Part shown: piece by piece, positions 26,202-33,388 of the stretch
Layout of the letters: each line of letters begins with the position of its first letter
Position numbering within the stretch: position 1 is the stretch's first letter
Source: Saprospiraceae bacterium
GTDB lineage: Bacteria; Bacteroidota; Bacteroidia; Chitinophagales; Saprospiraceae
NCBI GenBank assembly: GCA_020627965.1
Contig: JAHDFX010000044.1
Location: forward strand, 1-34,554
Length of the DNA: 34,554 bases
Direction of reading: 5' to 3'
Program-made: the position numbers and the translations under genes
Notes under the pieces: generated by a model
Told to the model about the DNA's origin: nothing
The model's input: the letters and a program-made list of their open reading frames with translations, nothing else
Database searches by the model: none

Positions 26202-26834
26202 ATGAAGCATTTCTATTTTTTTATTCCCTTGATTTTTCTTTTACAATCATGCGGAACAAACACACATGATAACAGTGAAACCAAAGTAGCTCCTCAGGCT
26301 GAAACTACTGAAAAACAAGTAGACGTTATTCCGTCTGTTCAGGAAAGAAAAGCTGTGTCTGAAGCATTAAACCCTGACGATATATACAAAGCTCCTACTT
26401 TTTTTTCTCAGGAGACCAATAAAATTGTCAAGTTGGTAGCAGATTCTACTTCTTATGATAAACAATTTGGCGAAAGCCATCGAGTATTAAAGATATATAC
26501 TGAAGATGGAGGCACTGAGAAAGAATTGAAAAGTATACTATTGCCCGTCAATAGTAGTCCTGATTTTCGCTATAATTTTGCGGATGTTTATGCTGAAGGC
26601 AAGGAGGAATGGTTGATGATACAAGGATATTATTTTTTCTTTATCTACGATGTCGTTAATGACCATATATCAGAAAACATCTACCCTCCGAAACCCAAGA
26701 GCTTTGAAGCTGCTGATGCACAATCTGCCAGTATCAGCCAATTATATTTTGAAAAAGACAAGATCAAAGGCACCGCTTATGATATTGGAGAGTTTGCAAT
26801 AAAAATGGATAAGATCAGAGAAAATCTGAAATAA
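26202..26834 (+). CDS. Hypothetical lipoprotein
   Basis: A 210-residue protein that I do not recognise. It has a lipoprotein signal peptide ending in LLQSCG, with Cys17 as the lipidated residue. A Thr/Glu/Lys-rich spacer of about 40 residues follows. The globular part (about 60-210) contains VKLVADSTSYDKQFGESHRVLKIYTED-type beta segments and an aromatic core WLMIQGYYFFFIYDVVNDH, suggesting a small beta-rich domain. It should sit in the envelope facing the periplasm or surface. It converges with a DUF1499 lipoprotein gene, with only 4 nt between the stops and no terminator hairpin, so antisense read-through in both 3' ends is likely. Confidence 0.72.
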   Translation: MKHFYFFIPLIFLLQSCGTNTHDNSETKVAPQAETTEKQVDVIPSVQERKAVSEALNPDDIYKAPTFFSQETNKIVKLVADSTSYDKQFGESHRVLKIYTEDGGTEKELKSILLPVNSSPDFRYNFADVYAEGKEEWLMIQGYYFFFIYDVVNDHISENIYPPKPKSFEAADAQSASISQLYFEKDKIKGTAYDIGEFAIKMDKIRENLK

Positions 26835-26838
26835 GCCT

Positions 26839-27276
26839 CTATTTATTGAATGTCTCGGTGATTGTGGTCATACGTTTACGATTTACGCCCATATCTGAGT
26901 AGCCTTTGCGAGAAGCTGAACGAAAATGAATCACTTTGGCAGTATCGTCAAAGAAAAATTCTACATCATCTACGAATTTCCATGTTTTGCTCATGAATTC
27001 GGCATGTATATAATTACCATCCTGCTCAGTTATCTGAGTTCTATCCATTCCTTTTATAATACCAATAAGTTTATTTTTAGCCGTTTCCATGTCGCTTACG
27101 TAAGCAATAGGTTCCATTTTGTGCTTGTCATCAGTAGCCTGAGTACTAACACAATTTGGCGATGAAGGGCAAACTTTAAATGTGCCTTGCATAACACCAA
27201 TATCTGTAGGCTTAGTTCCTGAACAGGCAGCAAAAAATACGGCTATTGAAAGAATGAGATATGTTCTTGGTTTCAT
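26839..27276 (-). CDS. DUF1499 family lipoprotein
   Basis: A 145-residue protein with a lipoprotein signal peptide (IAVFFAACS, lipidated Cys18). The rest is a single DUF1499 domain, recognised from CPSSPNCVST near its start, a central YIHAEFMSKTWKFVDDVEFFFD and the C-terminal HFRSASRKGYSDMGVNRKRM. The family is widespread in bacteria and some plastids, and its function is unknown. The two cysteines of CPSSPNC could form a disulphide in the periplasm. A 159-bp inverted-repeat element is inserted about 60 bp upstream of its start codon, in the region where a promoter would be expected. No TAnnTTTG is visible on this strand between the element and the gene. Confidence 0.85.
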   Translation of the reverse strand: MKPRTYLILSIAVFFAACSGTKPTDIGVMQGTFKVCPSSPNCVSTQATDDKHKMEPIAYVSDMETAKNKLIGIIKGMDRTQITEQDGNYIHAEFMSKTWKFVDDVEFFFDDTAKVIHFRSASRKGYSDMGVNRKRMTTITETFNK

Positions 27277-27333
27277 GTTCTTATGATTTTTGGATGAAAC
27301 ACTTTAAATGGTTATTTGTTCAGATTAGCTTAT

Positions 27334-27498
27334 TTAGGAATGGTCAAAAAATAACATACCGATTTGATGTGATTCTTTTGCCGAGACACTTCGTTGCTAC
27401 ATCAGTCACTATGCTTAGGCATAGCTCCTTCTTTGCGCCTCGTTTCCCGACAAAATAATTCACCTGAAATCAGAAACTTATTTTTTGACCATTCCTTA
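27334..27498. repeat. Inverted-repeat element (MITE-like), copy 2
   Basis: A 159-bp element (27337-27495) with perfect 18-bp terminal inverted repeats GGAATGGTCAAAAAATAA, flanked by the direct duplication TTA (27334-27336 and 27496-27498). It has no coding capacity. Inside is a small hairpin CTATGC-TTAG-GCATAG. Its left 46 bp match copy 1 at 5166-5211 at 42 positions. The 3-bp TNA-type duplication recalls the IS1031 group of the IS5 family, but no transposase relative is present here. Confidence 0.82.
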
Positions 27499-28098
27499 AG
27501 AGCACAGCCAGGTCCATGACAAAACAATGACATTTGTATTATGGCAATGAAAAAATATGATAAAACATTTTATACATCACTTATTCTATAAAATACTCAA
27601 CAAATTCAGTAGTTTAACTCCCTTTTAGTCTAAAAATAATGTCACAAAAAAAACGTTTACGCACTAGGAGGTTTTAATTGGGATAAACAATCTCCATTTA
27701 GACCTTTCTTAAAACAGAAAAAACAAACATTAATCACTGTTTTACAGATTTTTAAACAAGATTAAAGTATCATATTTTTTTAAATAAAATAAAAATACTC
27801 AATAAATTTTGAGCGTATAAATAAGTCCTCCAATACCCCTATTCTTCTTTTTCTAACTTGCATCGGAACTAAAATCTCTCTATGTTTGTGTTGTCAAATG
27901 ATGAAAACAGTGACAAAACAAAACTCACAAAACCCACCCACTTTTTAGATCAATATCATGGAACGGCGATGAACTATTAGTTCATTTGAAATCCACTACG
28001 AAAACCAACACAACTTAACCAAAATTTTGGTTCGATGCATTCGTGTGTGCATTGTTATTAGTTCGTATTAGGATATCAAAGAAAATCGTTAAAAAACC
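27499..28098. other. Gene-free AT-rich region upstream of the SprB-repeat gene
   Basis: About 600 nt without a supportable gene. Two palindromes stand out: GAACTATTAGTTC (27971-27983) and a perfect 16-bp AACCAAAATTTTGGTT (28017-28032). The latter sits 66 nt before the next start codon and could be an operator. No exact -7 consensus was found. Confidence 0.5.
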
Positions 28099-29118
28099 AT
28101 GAGATTAATTATTATTACTTTATTAAGTTTATTAAGCCTTAGCTGGGGTTTCGCTACTCCGCTTGTTTCAGTCAATGTAGAATCCATAGGTGGTGTCAGC
28201 TGCTTTGGAGTGAATGATGGCTTCATTCAAATTAGTGTAGACGGCGGTGCACTGCCACTTAGCTATGTCTGGTCAAATGGCGCTACCACTAAAAACATCA
28301 ACAACCTGAATGGTGGTGACTATAAAGTTACCGTAACCGACATGAATGGTGCTTCTGTTATTTCTCAGGACATACAAGTCGCTTCTCCTCTAGAGCCTAT
28401 GAGCGTCGCGCTCAATTTTGTTCAGAGTTTAAGTTGTCCCGATTCCGACGATGGCAGTATAGAAGTTACTGTTTATGGAGGAACTGCCCCCTATTCGTAC
28501 CTATGGTCAAATGGTGCTACAGACGAAGATCCCACAGGATTAGCTCCGGGCAACTATACATTCACAGTGACCGATAATAATGGTTGCCTTTGGCCTTCCC
28601 CTACCGTTTCAGTGAACGCTCCTACTCCCATGGAAATGGATGAAATTATAATGGGTAGTAATGCTGGTTCAAATGATGGTTCTGTCTACGTTGATATAAA
28701 TGGCGGTTTGCCTCCTTATCAATACATATGGGATAATGGTGAGAACACACCAAGCATTATGAATCTGGAAGCAGGTACCTATTGTCTAACCATCACAGAC
28801 GCCTACTCTTGTATAATTAATGAATGTTTTGAGGTCAGTTCGATAACTTCCAATGATGAGATAAGCAACCTGGAAAACTTGTCTCTGTCTCCAAATCCGG
28901 CAGAAGATTTCACCGTCTTAGAACTAACACTTAATGCTCCTGAGCAAGTACAGGTGGAGATCGTAGATATGAACGGACGCCAGTTGTTTTCAGAGGATAT
29001 TGGCAAAATAACTTATAAACAAGTACTCCTAGATACCGAACAGTATACACCTGGTCTGTATTTTGCTAAAATTGCGATCGGCAATCAGGTCTTGACCAAA
29101 AAACTAGTTGTAAAGTAA
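28099..29118 (+). CDS. SprB-repeat protein with T9SS type A sorting domain
   Basis: A 339-residue secreted protein. Residues 1-20 are a Sec signal peptide. Three SprB/PKD-like repeats follow (about 22-97, 98-178 and 179-250), each with the pattern CxxxxDGxIxVxVxGGxxPYxYxWSNGxxT...L..G.Y..TVTD. Visible examples are YVWSNGATT, YLWSNGATD and YIWDNGENT. The C-terminal 78 residues form a T9SS type A sorting domain (LSLSPNPAEDF, IVDMNGRQL, TPGLYFAKI). SprB repeats occur in cell-surface adhesins of gliding Bacteroidota; at this size the protein is a minor surface protein rather than the giant adhesin. It stands alone between two long gaps. A perfect palindrome upstream may be a regulatory site. Confidence 0.9.
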   Translation: MRLIIITLLSLLSLSWGFATPLVSVNVESIGGVSCFGVNDGFIQISVDGGALPLSYVWSNGATTKNINNLNGGDYKVTVTDMNGASVISQDIQVASPLEPMSVALNFVQSLSCPDSDDGSIEVTVYGGTAPYSYLWSNGATDEDPTGLAPGNYTFTVTDNNGCLWPSPTVSVNAPTPMEMDEIIMGSNAGSNDGSVYVDINGGLPPYQYIWDNGENTPSIMNLEAGTYCLTITDAYSCIINECFEVSSITSNDEISNLENLSLSPNPAEDFTVLELTLNAPEQVQVEIVDMNGRQLFSEDIGKITYKQVLLDTEQYTPGLYFAKIAIGNQVLTKKLVVK

Positions 29119-29124
29119 CAAAGA

Positions 29125-29470
29125 AGACCAAGCTTATAATGGCAAAAAAGGCTAGATCCACTATGAATACACCGGCGGCGAATGAGCCGCTTAAAGAAAC
29201 ATACTTACGTCACTCCTTTTTCTTCCCTCTGAATGAAAATGATGTTCGTTCATGCGAAAAGAAGTGGTTAGTTCGTCAGCCGGTGTACATTATAAACCAA
29301 GATGCAGGTTCGAACCTGACATAGATAAACTAAACTATCACACTTTTAAGTATCAATTAAAAACCATTTTCCGTCCCATCTTTGCCTAACCGGATTGTTT
29401 TCATTATCAAAATCATCCGGAAATACAAACCAAGTTACGTGCCCGGCTCCCAGCCGGGCATCTTTTATTT
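29125..29470 (+). ncRNA. Candidate structured RNA (or long structured 3' UTR) upstream of bshA
   Basis: A gene-free stretch that contains several pairings. TACACCGGC (29168-29176) pairs with GCCGGTGTA (29279-29287), enclosing 102 nt. Inside are GCGGC/GCCGC (29175-29190) and TGAATGAA/TTCGTTCA (29230-29252, one G-U pair). Outside is the palindrome CAGGTTCGAACCTG (29305-29318). It ends at a strong terminator (29440-29470). It matches no RNA family that I know (not tmRNA, RNase P or SRP by eye). It may instead be the 3' part of the SprB-gene transcript. Confidence 0.35.
29440..29470 (+). terminator. Strong rho-independent terminator
   Basis: TGCCCGGCT (29440-29448) and AGCCGGGCA (29452-29460) form a perfect 9-bp GC-rich stem with a CCC loop, followed by TCTTTTATTT. 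It lies 320 nt after the SprB-gene stop, so it ends either a long 3' UTR or a separate small RNA. Confidence 0.88.
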
Positions 29471-29515
29471 AAAAATAGTAATATTAGTCTATTACCCTCG
29501 CAACATAGTTTTGTC

Positions 29516-29523
29516 TATATTGT
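29516..29523 (+). promoter_or_regulatory. Candidate -7 promoter element for bshA
   Basis: TAGTTTTG matches TAnnTTTG exactly and lies 30 nt before the ATG at 29554, giving a leader of about 24 nt. No good -33 element was seen. Confidence 0.45.
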
Positions 29524-29553
29524 TCCATATTTAAATAAGCACATCAGAGCATT

Positions 29554-30696
29554 ATGAAAATTGGTATTGTTTGTTATCCAACTTATGGAGGAAGTGGCGT
29601 AGTTGCTACAGAATTGGGCAAAGGATTGGCACAAAAGGGTCATCAGGTTCATTTCATTACTTATAGCCCGCCCGCCCGGTTGGTTAATTTCATGGAAAAT
29701 ATTTATTATCATGAAGTAAGCTCACTAGATTATCCACTCTTTGAGTATACACCATATGAAACTGCACTCGCCAGCAAACTGGTAGATGTAATAAAATATG
29801 AGCAGTTAGATTTATTGCATGTTCATTATGCTATCCCTCATGCTGCTGTAGCTTATATGGCTAAAAACATTTTACTTACAGAGGGTTATCACATTCCTGT
29901 TATCACTACACTCCACGGCACAGACATTACACTGGTTGGTAAAAATGCCTCTTATGCTCCCGTCGTAGCTTTTTCTATCAACAAATCAGATGGTGTTACA
30001 GCTGTTTCAGAATCTTTAAAGCAAGATACAGTCAAGCAATTTGACATTGAGAAGCATATAGAAGTTATTCCCAACTTCATAGATTTCAATCGTTTTAGAA
30101 AAGTAGACAAAGACCACTTTAAAAAAGCTTTGGCCCCAAATGGTGAAAAAATATTAGTACATACTTCTAACTTTCGGAAAGTTAAGCGCGTAGAAGATGT
30201 AGTTAAGATATTCAAACAAGTATATGATAAAATCCCTTCCAAACTATTGCTGGTTGGCGATGGTCCTGAACGCCGTAATGTAGAGCAAAAATGCCGAGAA
30301 ATTGGTTTGTGTCATGAGATCCGTTTTCTTGGAAAGCAGCAAGCAGTTGAGGAATTATTAGCTATTTCAGATTTATTTTTAATGCCTTCTGAAAGTGAAA
30401 GTTTTGGCTTAGCAGCATTAGAAGCAATGGCTTGTGAAGTACCCGTTATCTCGACGAATACAGGCGGATTGCCAGAAGTCAATATTCATGGACAAACCGG
30501 ACTTCTAAGCGAAGTTGGTGATGTTGATGATATGGCAAGAAATGCGATACACATCCTACAAGATGAAGCTAGGCATAAGGAATTTAGCCTGCATGCACTT
30601 GAACAAGCACGCAGGTTCGACCTCGACACTATTTTGCCTCAATATGAAGCGTATTATCAGCAAGTAATTGCTGAAAGTAAACATACACAGAGTTAA
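29554..30696 (+). CDS. bshA: N-acetyl-alpha-D-glucosaminyl L-malate synthase
   Basis: Cytosolic GT4 (GT-B fold) glycosyltransferase that joins GlcNAc from UDP-GlcNAc to L-malate, the first step of bacillithiol synthesis. The 380 residues match BshA length. The N-terminal motif MKIGIVCYPTYGGSGVVATE with the GGSG loop, the segment HVHYAIPHAAVAYMAK and TTLHGTDITLVG are BshA signatures. The donor-binding half has PNFIDFNRF, LLVGDGPER and the E-x7-E region PSESESFGLAALEAMAC. bshB and bshC are not in this window, as is usual when the genes are scattered. It converges with the TIR-like gene, with 20 nt between the stops. Confidence 0.94.
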   Translation: MKIGIVCYPTYGGSGVVATELGKGLAQKGHQVHFITYSPPARLVNFMENIYYHEVSSLDYPLFEYTPYETALASKLVDVIKYEQLDLLHVHYAIPHAAVAYMAKNILLTEGYHIPVITTLHGTDITLVGKNASYAPVVAFSINKSDGVTAVSESLKQDTVKQFDIEKHIEVIPNFIDFNRFRKVDKDHFKKALAPNGEKILVHTSNFRKVKRVEDVVKIFKQVYDKIPSKLLLVGDGPERRNVEQKCREIGLCHEIRFLGKQQAVEELLAISDLFLMPSESESFGLAALEAMACEVPVISTNTGGLPEVNIHGQTGLLSEVGDVDDMARNAIHILQDEARHKEFSLHALEQARRFDLDTILPQYEAYYQQVIAESKHTQS

Positions 30697-30716
30697 GTAT
30701 ACTCTGTACTATACAT

Positions 30717-31190
30717 TTACTCTTCCTCGTCGTCATCCCTATCACTTTCTACAGGCTTAGGCTGCACTTTTCTTGGCCGGTATCGACGATACGGTTTTTC
30801 TTCTTTACCGTAGACAAACCTGACTATAGTGTTAGGATTGAAAGAAATTTCCTTAATATGACTAAGTTGTTCTGATTTCGGCGCATCAGTTCCTGGTAAA
30901 CGCATACAAAACAGAAGGGTAGGAAGTTCAGCAGATAATTCTACTTCAGCACGAATCCAGTCTTCATTATGATTACTATTTCCTTGAAGTACAAGGATCA
31001 TGTCAATGTCATTAACAATAAGTTGTTCTTTGATATATGCTTTGATCGTATGGTAATCGTCAAAATCTTGCTCCGTCTCATGCATGATGAAGACGCTATC
31101 TCCCATTTTTCCTTTCTTGTTCCACTTTTCGAATTTCTTCATCCAGTGAACCTCATTATCAACACAACTTACAAATATTGATTTTGCCAT
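30717..31190 (-). CDS. Small TIR-like (ThsB/MTH538-type) domain protein with acidic tail
   Basis: A 157-residue cytosolic protein. The first 115 residues fit the TIR-like/DUF1863 fold: a first strand KSIFVSCVDNEVHWMKKFEKW, a long helix after DDYHTIKAYIKEQLIVNDIDMILVLQG that contains the central parallel strand MILVLQG, then NHNEDWIRAEVELSAE, which corresponds to the (T)xxSxWVxxE(I/L) element of TIR and ThsB proteins. The C-terminus is low complexity: basic (YRRYRPRK) and then acidic (ESDRDDDEEE). TIR-like proteins are used in NAD-dependent or cyclic-nucleotide immune signalling, but no Thoeris partner or other defence gene is adjacent. The assignment is by pattern only. A palindrome lies directly upstream. 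Confidence 0.55.
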   Translation of the reverse strand: MAKSIFVSCVDNEVHWMKKFEKWNKKGKMGDSVFIMHETEQDFDDYHTIKAYIKEQLIVNDIDMILVLQGNSNHNEDWIRAEVELSAELPTLLFCMRLPGTDAPKSEQLSHIKEISFNPNTIVRFVYGKEEKPYRRYRPRKVQPKPVESDRDDDEEE

Positions 31191-31201
31191 AACTTAAAAT
31201 C

Positions 31202-31217
31202 TTTAGTTCTAACTAAA
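31202..31217. promoter_or_regulatory. Palindrome upstream of the TIR-like gene
   Basis: TTTAGTT and AACTAAA are perfect complements around a 2-nt centre, 12 nt ahead of the minus-strand ATG at 31190. The position suits an operator or an mRNA-leader hairpin over the initiation region. No TAnnTTTG is seen nearby. Confidence 0.35.
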
Positions 31218-31393
31218 TATCTAGAAAGAAAACCAAAATATGTAAAACAGTTAAGATGTTTTATAAATCGGGGCTGATTTTACATAATTGAAATTAGAGT
31301 TTTTAAAAAATAAGCTACTCGTACATTTTCTTGGTGTAGCTTGTATCACCTCAAAAGTAAAAAAACATTTCTTACATCGCAAAAAAAAATTTA

Positions 31394-32536
31394 TTAATCG
31401 ACTATCATTGTCGTAGTATCTAATTTTTGCTGCTGAATATTTTCGGGTAAATCCCTGTATTCATACTCCTGCGTGCGCAGTTGTGGCTGGAAACCGGCAT
31501 CTAGAATTGCCTGCTGAATGCCTTCGGCAGTAAACCTAAATGCAGCCCCTGCTGCCGAAACTACGTTCTCTTCTATCATAATAGAACCGAAATCATTTGC
31601 TCCGGCATGTAAGCACACCTGCGCTACCTGTTTACCTACAGTTAGCCAGGATGCCTGTATATTTTTCACATTGGGCAACATGATTCGGCTCATAGCGATC
31701 ATTCTTATATATTCATCACCTGTTACTGTATTCCTTGCACGTTTTAGTTTTTTCAGCAAAGTATCTTCATCCATGAAAGGCCATGGTATGAAAGCTAAAA
31801 AGCCTTTTGCATCAGCTGGTTTTTCAGCCTGTACTTCTCTGAGCATGACTAAGTGCTCGAATCGTTCTCGATCAGTTTCAACGTGTCCGAACATCATTGT
31901 AGCAGAAGTAGTGATCTTCAACTGATGTGCGGCTCTCATTACATCCAGCCATTCCTGACCTCCGCATTTACCTTTAGAGATTAGGCGGCGTACTCTGTCG
32001 CTCAAAATTTCTGCGCCTGCGCCTGGTAAAGAATCCAAACCAGCTTCTTTTAATGCCCTCAAAACCTTTGTGTGTGTTGATTGTTCCAGCTTTGTAATAT
32101 GAGCAATTTCGGGAGGTCCAAGTGCATGAAGTTTTAAATCTGGATATAAATCTTTAAGCTCTTTGAAGAGTTTGCAATAATAATCTAAGCCCAGATCAGG
32201 ATGATGCCCGCCCTGTAGCAACAATTGATTGCCTCCAAACTTAAAGGTTTCATCTATTTTCTGTTTGTATTCTTCTATTGTGGTGGTGTAAGCTTCTTCA
32301 TGTCCTGGTTTTCGATAGAAGTTACAAAATTTACAATTTGCAATACAAACATTGGTCGTATTTGAATTTCTATCAATGATCCAGGTAACAATATCACCTG
32401 GCACCTGTTTTTGGCGAAGGCTATTTGCCACGAACATGAGTTCAGCAGTTTTGGCCTGTTTCCATAGAAACAGAGCTTCATCGACTGATAAAAATTCAAA
32501 ATTAAGTGCTCGTTCTAATAATTGGTTGACTACCAT
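31394..32536 (-). CDS. mqnC: Cyclic dehypoxanthinyl futalosine synthase (radical SAM)
   Basis: Radical SAM enzyme of the futalosine pathway that cyclises dehypoxanthine futalosine on the way to menaquinone. The 380 residues carry the [4Fe-4S] motif CIANCKFC (Cys64, Cys68, Cys71) followed by NFYRKPGHEEAY, the glycine-rich LLQGGHHPDLGLDYY and the SAM-binding segment ALGPPEIAH. Later signatures are GAGAEILSDRVR and the C-terminal HAGANDFGSIMIEENVVSAAG. The IDRN...C spacing and GDIVTWIIDRNSN distinguish MqnC from MqnE. It lies downstream of pyrH on the same strand but has its own exact -7 element 30 nt upstream. It indicates that menaquinone is this organism's respiratory quinone. Confidence 0.95.
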   Translation of the reverse strand: MVVNQLLERALNFEFLSVDEALFLWKQAKTAELMFVANSLRQKQVPGDIVTWIIDRNSNTTNVCIANCKFCNFYRKPGHEEAYTTTIEEYKQKIDETFKFGGNQLLLQGGHHPDLGLDYYCKLFKELKDLYPDLKLHALGPPEIAHITKLEQSTHTKVLRALKEAGLDSLPGAGAEILSDRVRRLISKGKCGGQEWLDVMRAAHQLKITTSATMMFGHVETDRERFEHLVMLREVQAEKPADAKGFLAFIPWPFMDEDTLLKKLKRARNTVTGDEYIRMIAMSRIMLPNVKNIQASWLTVGKQVAQVCLHAGANDFGSIMIEENVVSAAGAAFRFTAEGIQQAILDAGFQPQLRTQEYEYRDLPENIQQQKLDTTTMIVD

Positions 32537-32565
32537 AGGAGGAAGTTATTTTCAATAATACTAAA

Positions 32566-32573
32566 CAAAAATA
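32566..32573 (-). promoter_or_regulatory. Candidate -7 promoter element for mqnC
   Basis: On the minus strand this reads TATTTTTG, an exact TAnnTTTG match 30 nt before the mqnC start, in the 77-nt gap after pyrH. The leader would be about 23 nt. Confidence 0.42.
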
Positions 32574-32613
32574 ACTCGCATTGGTTGCATGGATCAGCTA
32601 AGAAAACGCTGTG

Positions 32614-33324
32614 TTAGTCCACTAATGTGCCGATATGCTCACCTTCAACAATTCTTTGAAGATTGCTAGGCTTGTTAATATCAAAAACTATAATAGGACA
32701 ATTATTCTCCCGACAAAGTGTAAAGGCAGTCATGTCCATGACTTTTAATCCAGATTTAATCACTTCATCAAAAGAAACTCTATCGTAACGGATAGCATTG
32801 GGGTCTATTTCTGGGTCGGCAGAATAGATACCATCGACTCTTGTACCTTTCAAAATAACATCTGCATTGATTTCATTGGCACGTAATGCTGCCGCCGAAT
32901 CAGTTGTAAAGTAAGGATTTCCTGTACCTCCACTAAAAATAATCACTCTCTTTTTCTCCAGATGACGAATAGCTCTACGGCGAATATAAGGTTCTGCAAT
33001 TCGATCCATTTGAATTGCGGAAATCAAACGGGTGAAAATACCATTATTTTCCAGGGCGCTTTGTAAAGCCATACCATTGATAACGGTGGCCAACATCCCC
33101 ATATAATCCCCTTGTACACGTGCAATACCAGATTTCTCAGCTTGTAGCCCTCTGAATATATTTCCGCCACCTATTACAATGGCCAGTTCAACTCCGGCAT
33201 CTATTACTTTTCTGATTTCATTCGCATAATGTTCCAACATTATGGGATTGATACCAAATTCCTGATCTCCCATGAGAGATTCTCCACTAAGTTTGAGTAA
33301 GATGCGCTTGTAAGGAGTAGCCAT
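32614..33324 (-). CDS. pyrH: UMP kinase
   Basis: Essential hexameric enzyme that phosphorylates UMP to UDP, of the amino-acid kinase fold. The 236 residues match the family. Signatures are [15 protein letters not shown] at the N-terminus, [11 protein letters not shown] for UMP binding, [17 protein letters not shown], the [23 protein letters not shown]-site region, and [14 protein letters not shown]. It follows rpsB and tsf on the same strand, the usual bacterial order. Here a strong terminator separates it from tsf, so it must have its own promoter, which I could not identify. The ribosome recycling factor gene, often next in line, is replaced by mqnC. Confidence 0.97.
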   Translation of the reverse strand: MATPYKRILLKLSGESLMGDQEFGINPIMLEHYANEIRKVIDAGVELAIVIGGGNIFRGLQAEKSGIARVQGDYMGMLATVINGMALQSALENNGIFTRLISAIQMDRIAEPYIRRRAIRHLEKKRVIIFSGGTGNPYFTTDSAAALRANEINADVILKGTRVDGIYSADPEIDPNAIRYDRVSFDEVIKSGLKVMDMTAFTLCRENNCPIIVFDINKPSNLQRIVEGEHIGTLVD

Positions 33325-33346
33325 ATTATTTATATTAAGTACATAT

Positions 33347-33380
33347 AAAAAAAAGAGCGAATTTTTGATTCGCTCTTTTT
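33347..33380 (-). terminator. Terminator between tsf and pyrH
   Basis: AAAAAGAGCGAAT (33350-33362) and ATTCGCTCTTTTT (33368-33380) form a perfect 13-bp stem with a 5-nt loop. On the minus strand eight T residues follow (complement of 33347-33354). It begins 9 nt after the tsf stop. Confidence 0.92.
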
Positions 33381-33388
33381 AAAATTTC

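Noticed and set aside
29305-29318. T-arm-like GGTTCGAACC suggesting a tRNA
   Set aside because: No acceptor stem, D-arm or anticodon arm can be drawn at the correct distances; it is a simple palindrome.
29139-29324. 61-codon open frame within the gap before bshA
   Set aside because: The protein matches nothing I recognise, it has no promoter or family-like pattern, and the DNA is dominated by hairpins (including a 14-bp palindrome) better explained as structured RNA.
31518-31925. 135-codon plus-strand open frame
   Set aside because: It is antisense to mqnC, whose radical SAM signatures and full length are unambiguous.
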